From assembly GCA_029224965.1 (NCBI GenBank), contig JAQXVO010000033.1:1-64000 (forward strand): a stretch of DNA of 64,000 nucleotides, written 5' to 3'. Under the pieces are notes generated by a model, which was not told where the DNA came from, did no database searches, and was given only the letters and a program-made list of their open reading frames with translations. This document shows, one piece after another, positions 62,662 to 64,000 of the stretch. Made by a program: the position numbers and the translations under genes. The DNA comes from Lachnospiraceae bacterium (GTDB taxonomy: Bacteria; Bacillota; Clostridia; Lachnospirales; Lachnospiraceae). Within the stretch, counting starts at the first letter, position 1; every line of letters begins with the position of its first letter.

Positions 62662-63440
62662 CGTAAACTGTCCTCCCTTCCAAAGACTTCCCGGAAGGCG
62701 TCGCTGGCATAAACCTCTGCCGGGCTGCCGCTGGCCTTGACCGTCTGGTCCAGAAGAACCACCTGGTCGGCATACTTTCTTACATAGTCGAGATCATGGG
62801 AAATGATAATAATAGCCGCATCATAGTGGTTTCTTAAATAGGTCATATTCTTATAAAAGAGGTCCAGTCCGTTCTGATCAATGCCGGCTACAGGCTCATC
62901 CAGAAGGAGAAGGTCGGGATCGTCCATGACGGCCATGGACAGGAGGACCCTCTGGAGCTGACCGCCGGACAGCTGGCCGACCGGATGATCGATCAGATCC
63001 TTAGCCTGGAAAACATCCAGGGCGTCCTCGATTTCCCCATAGAGCTTCTTACTCTTTAAGAAGATCGGGAAACGGCTCTTGAAGGATGCGATCAGATCAT
63101 AGACATCCATGGGCGTATTGCGGTCGATATTCAGTTTCTGTGGAACATAGCCGATCCGGAGCTTCTTCACCATGCCGGCTTCCCGATTCCGAAATTCCAC
63201 AGTGCCGGTATGCTTGACTTCATCTAACATAGCCCGGATCAGGGTGGATTTTCCGGCTCCGTTCTGTCCAATGACCGCCAACATCTGTCCGCAGTGGACA
63301 TGAAGGTTGACATGGGAAAGAACCACCTGGTCGCCGAATTTCACGCCGAGGTCATTGACCCGGACGCAGTGGAGGCCGCAGGGTCGGATCAGCTTCCGCC
63401 GGTAGGGGTTCCTGTCCTTGTTTTTATTCTCTGTTTCCAA
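62658..63440 (-). CDS. Metal ABC transporter ATP-binding protein (ZnuC-like)
   Basis: 260 aa. Walker A is GQNGAGKSTLIRA, the ABC signature is QLSGGQLQRVLLSMAV, Walker B is LLLLDEPVAGID, and the switch His is in IIIISHDLDYV. A start region with HCVRVNDLGVKFGDQVVL is typical. Confidence 0.93.
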   Translation of the reverse strand: METENKNKDRNPYRRKLIRPCGLHCVRVNDLGVKFGDQVVLSHVNLHVHCGQMLAVIGQNGAGKSTLIRAMLDEVKHTGTVEFRNREAGMVKKLRIGYVPQKLNIDRNTPMDVYDLIASFKSRFPIFLKSKKLYGEIEDALDVFQAKDLIDHPVGQLSGGQLQRVLLSMAVMDDPDLLLLDEPVAGIDQNGLDLFYKNMTYLRNHYDAAIIIISHDLDYVRKYADQVVLLDQTVKASGSPAEVYASDAFREVFGREDSLR

Positions 63441-63475
63441 ATTACTACTCCTTTAGATGGAATATCCGTTTATCC

Positions 63476-63502
63476 GAAAAGACTGGTCTGAAGACCGGGT
63501 CT
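63476..63502 (-). terminator. Weak hairpin between the binding-protein and ATPase genes
   Basis: AGAC/GTCT and GGTC/GACC stacked around TTCA with an internal loop, followed by TTTTC on the minus strand. It could let the binding protein be made in excess. Confidence 0.45.
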
Positions 63503-63560
63503 GTCTGCCGCTGATACAAATCTTAGGGCTGCCTTTCAGCGGAAATCTTCGGCGGAAAAT

Positions 63561-64000
63561 TTACTGGCCGATCGCAGCCTCGATTTTCGCAAGGTTTTCT
63601 TCCATGCCCTTGAGATAGGCATCTTTTTCGTAATTTCCATTGCTTCGAGTCAGAGGATCGAGGTAGATGACCTTGCAGCCGGTTTCGGTCTGCATTCTTT
63701 CCGCCATCTCCTGGCCATAGGTTTTTTCAGCCAGGATGACAGGATTAGACATCGTCTTCAGGGCATCTGCCGTATCTCTTGTCTCTCCGGCACTGACCTG
63801 GCGTTCCTCGTCAAGGTCCAGGGTATAGGCCACCTGACAGTTCAGATCCTGGCAGAGGTAATAGAAGGCAGCATGAAAGATAACGGCATTGGAAAGCTTT
63901 CCGGCCACTTTCTTTTCCTTGGCCTGGAGTCCTTCCAGTTCCTTCTCATAGGCCTCGGCATTGGACTGATAGAGAGAGGCATTGGCCGGATCAGCATCCG
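63561..64000 (-). CDS. Metal ABC transporter substrate-binding protein, C-terminal part (ZnuA-like)
   Basis: The frame enters from the right window edge and ends at 63561; about 146 residues are visible. It shows YLCQDLNCQVAYTLDLDEERQ, PVILAEKTYGQEMAERMQ, and the C-terminal GCKVIYLDPLTRSNG, typical of cluster A-I metal-binding lipoproteins. The helical YEKELEGLQAKEKK before it matches the interdomain helix. The lipoprotein start is outside the window. Confidence 0.85.
   Translation of the reverse strand, partial: DADPANASLYQSNAEAYEKELEGLQAKEKKVAGKLSNAVIFHAAFYYLCQDLNCQVAYTLDLDEERQVSAGETRDTADALKTMSNPVILAEKTYGQEMAERMQTETGCKVIYLDPLTRSNGNYEKDAYLKGMEENLAKIEAAIGQ

Overview
The window looks like a chromosomal stretch from an anaerobic Firmicute, most likely a Lachnospiraceae-type Clostridia. 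This rests on gene content: class I hybrid-cluster protein, anaerobic ribonucleotide reductase NrdD/NrdG, class 1B PyrD with PyrK, AsnA next to AsnRS, and small families typical of that group (resembling DUF4317, DUF6472, DUF6709, DUF6142). Base composition is near balanced, and promoters and Shine-Dalgarno sites are Gram-positive-like. Most genes are on the minus strand. No rRNA, tRNA, prophage or cas genes were recognised. Gene names come from reading motifs and overall sequence; nothing was searched.

Layout. 1-7.3 kb: RlmD (cut by the window edge, with an in-frame 60-bp tandem duplication), a small acidic membrane protein, PcrA helicase, a YerC/TrpR-like regulator, AsnA and AsnRS. 7.3-11.7 kb: an operon of a P-II-like protein, an APC permease and an ornithine-cyclodeaminase-family enzyme, beside an AraC-type regulator. 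11.8-17.1 kb: Hcp, an AT-rich orphan gene, a DUF4317 protein and a rhodanese-TtcA fusion. 17-23.4 kb: a sulfur block (a headless antitoxin-like HTH remnant, MetY, a five-copy 62-bp-period hairpin repeat array, an Rrf2-family regulator, CysK, a micro-ORF with a membrane protein, a LysR regulator). 23.6-28.5 kb: trehalose utilisation (TreC, PTS EIIBCA, divergent TreR, two palindromic operators).

28.5-40.7 kb: small proteins, an L,D-transpeptidase, a PAP2 phosphatase, NAD synthetase, a membrane protein of unknown function, two alpha/beta hydrolases, RecJ and Pta. 40.7-44.2 kb: a candidate small RNA, then a complete IS200/IS605 element (TnpA plus a zinc-ribbon-less TnpB) sitting between a strong plus-strand promoter and trmO. 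44.2-49.2 kb: a CDF transporter, NrdG and NrdD with NrdR-like boxes. 49.4-53.2 kb: purE-purM-purN-purD. 53.2-55.9 kb: a long M29 aminopeptidase and a small membrane protein. 55.9-59.4 kb: pyrF-pyrK-pyrD-pyrE. 59.4-64 kb: a TPR lipoprotein and a zinc-type ABC transporter operon (substrate-binding protein, ATPase, permease) running into a CNNM/CBS transporter.

The strongest unexplained signals are the hairpin repeat array at 19231-19510, the candidate ncRNA near 40.9 kb, the IS605 insertion that appears to displace the trmO promoter, the rhodanese-TtcA fusion, the P-II/APC pairing and the RlmD linker duplication.
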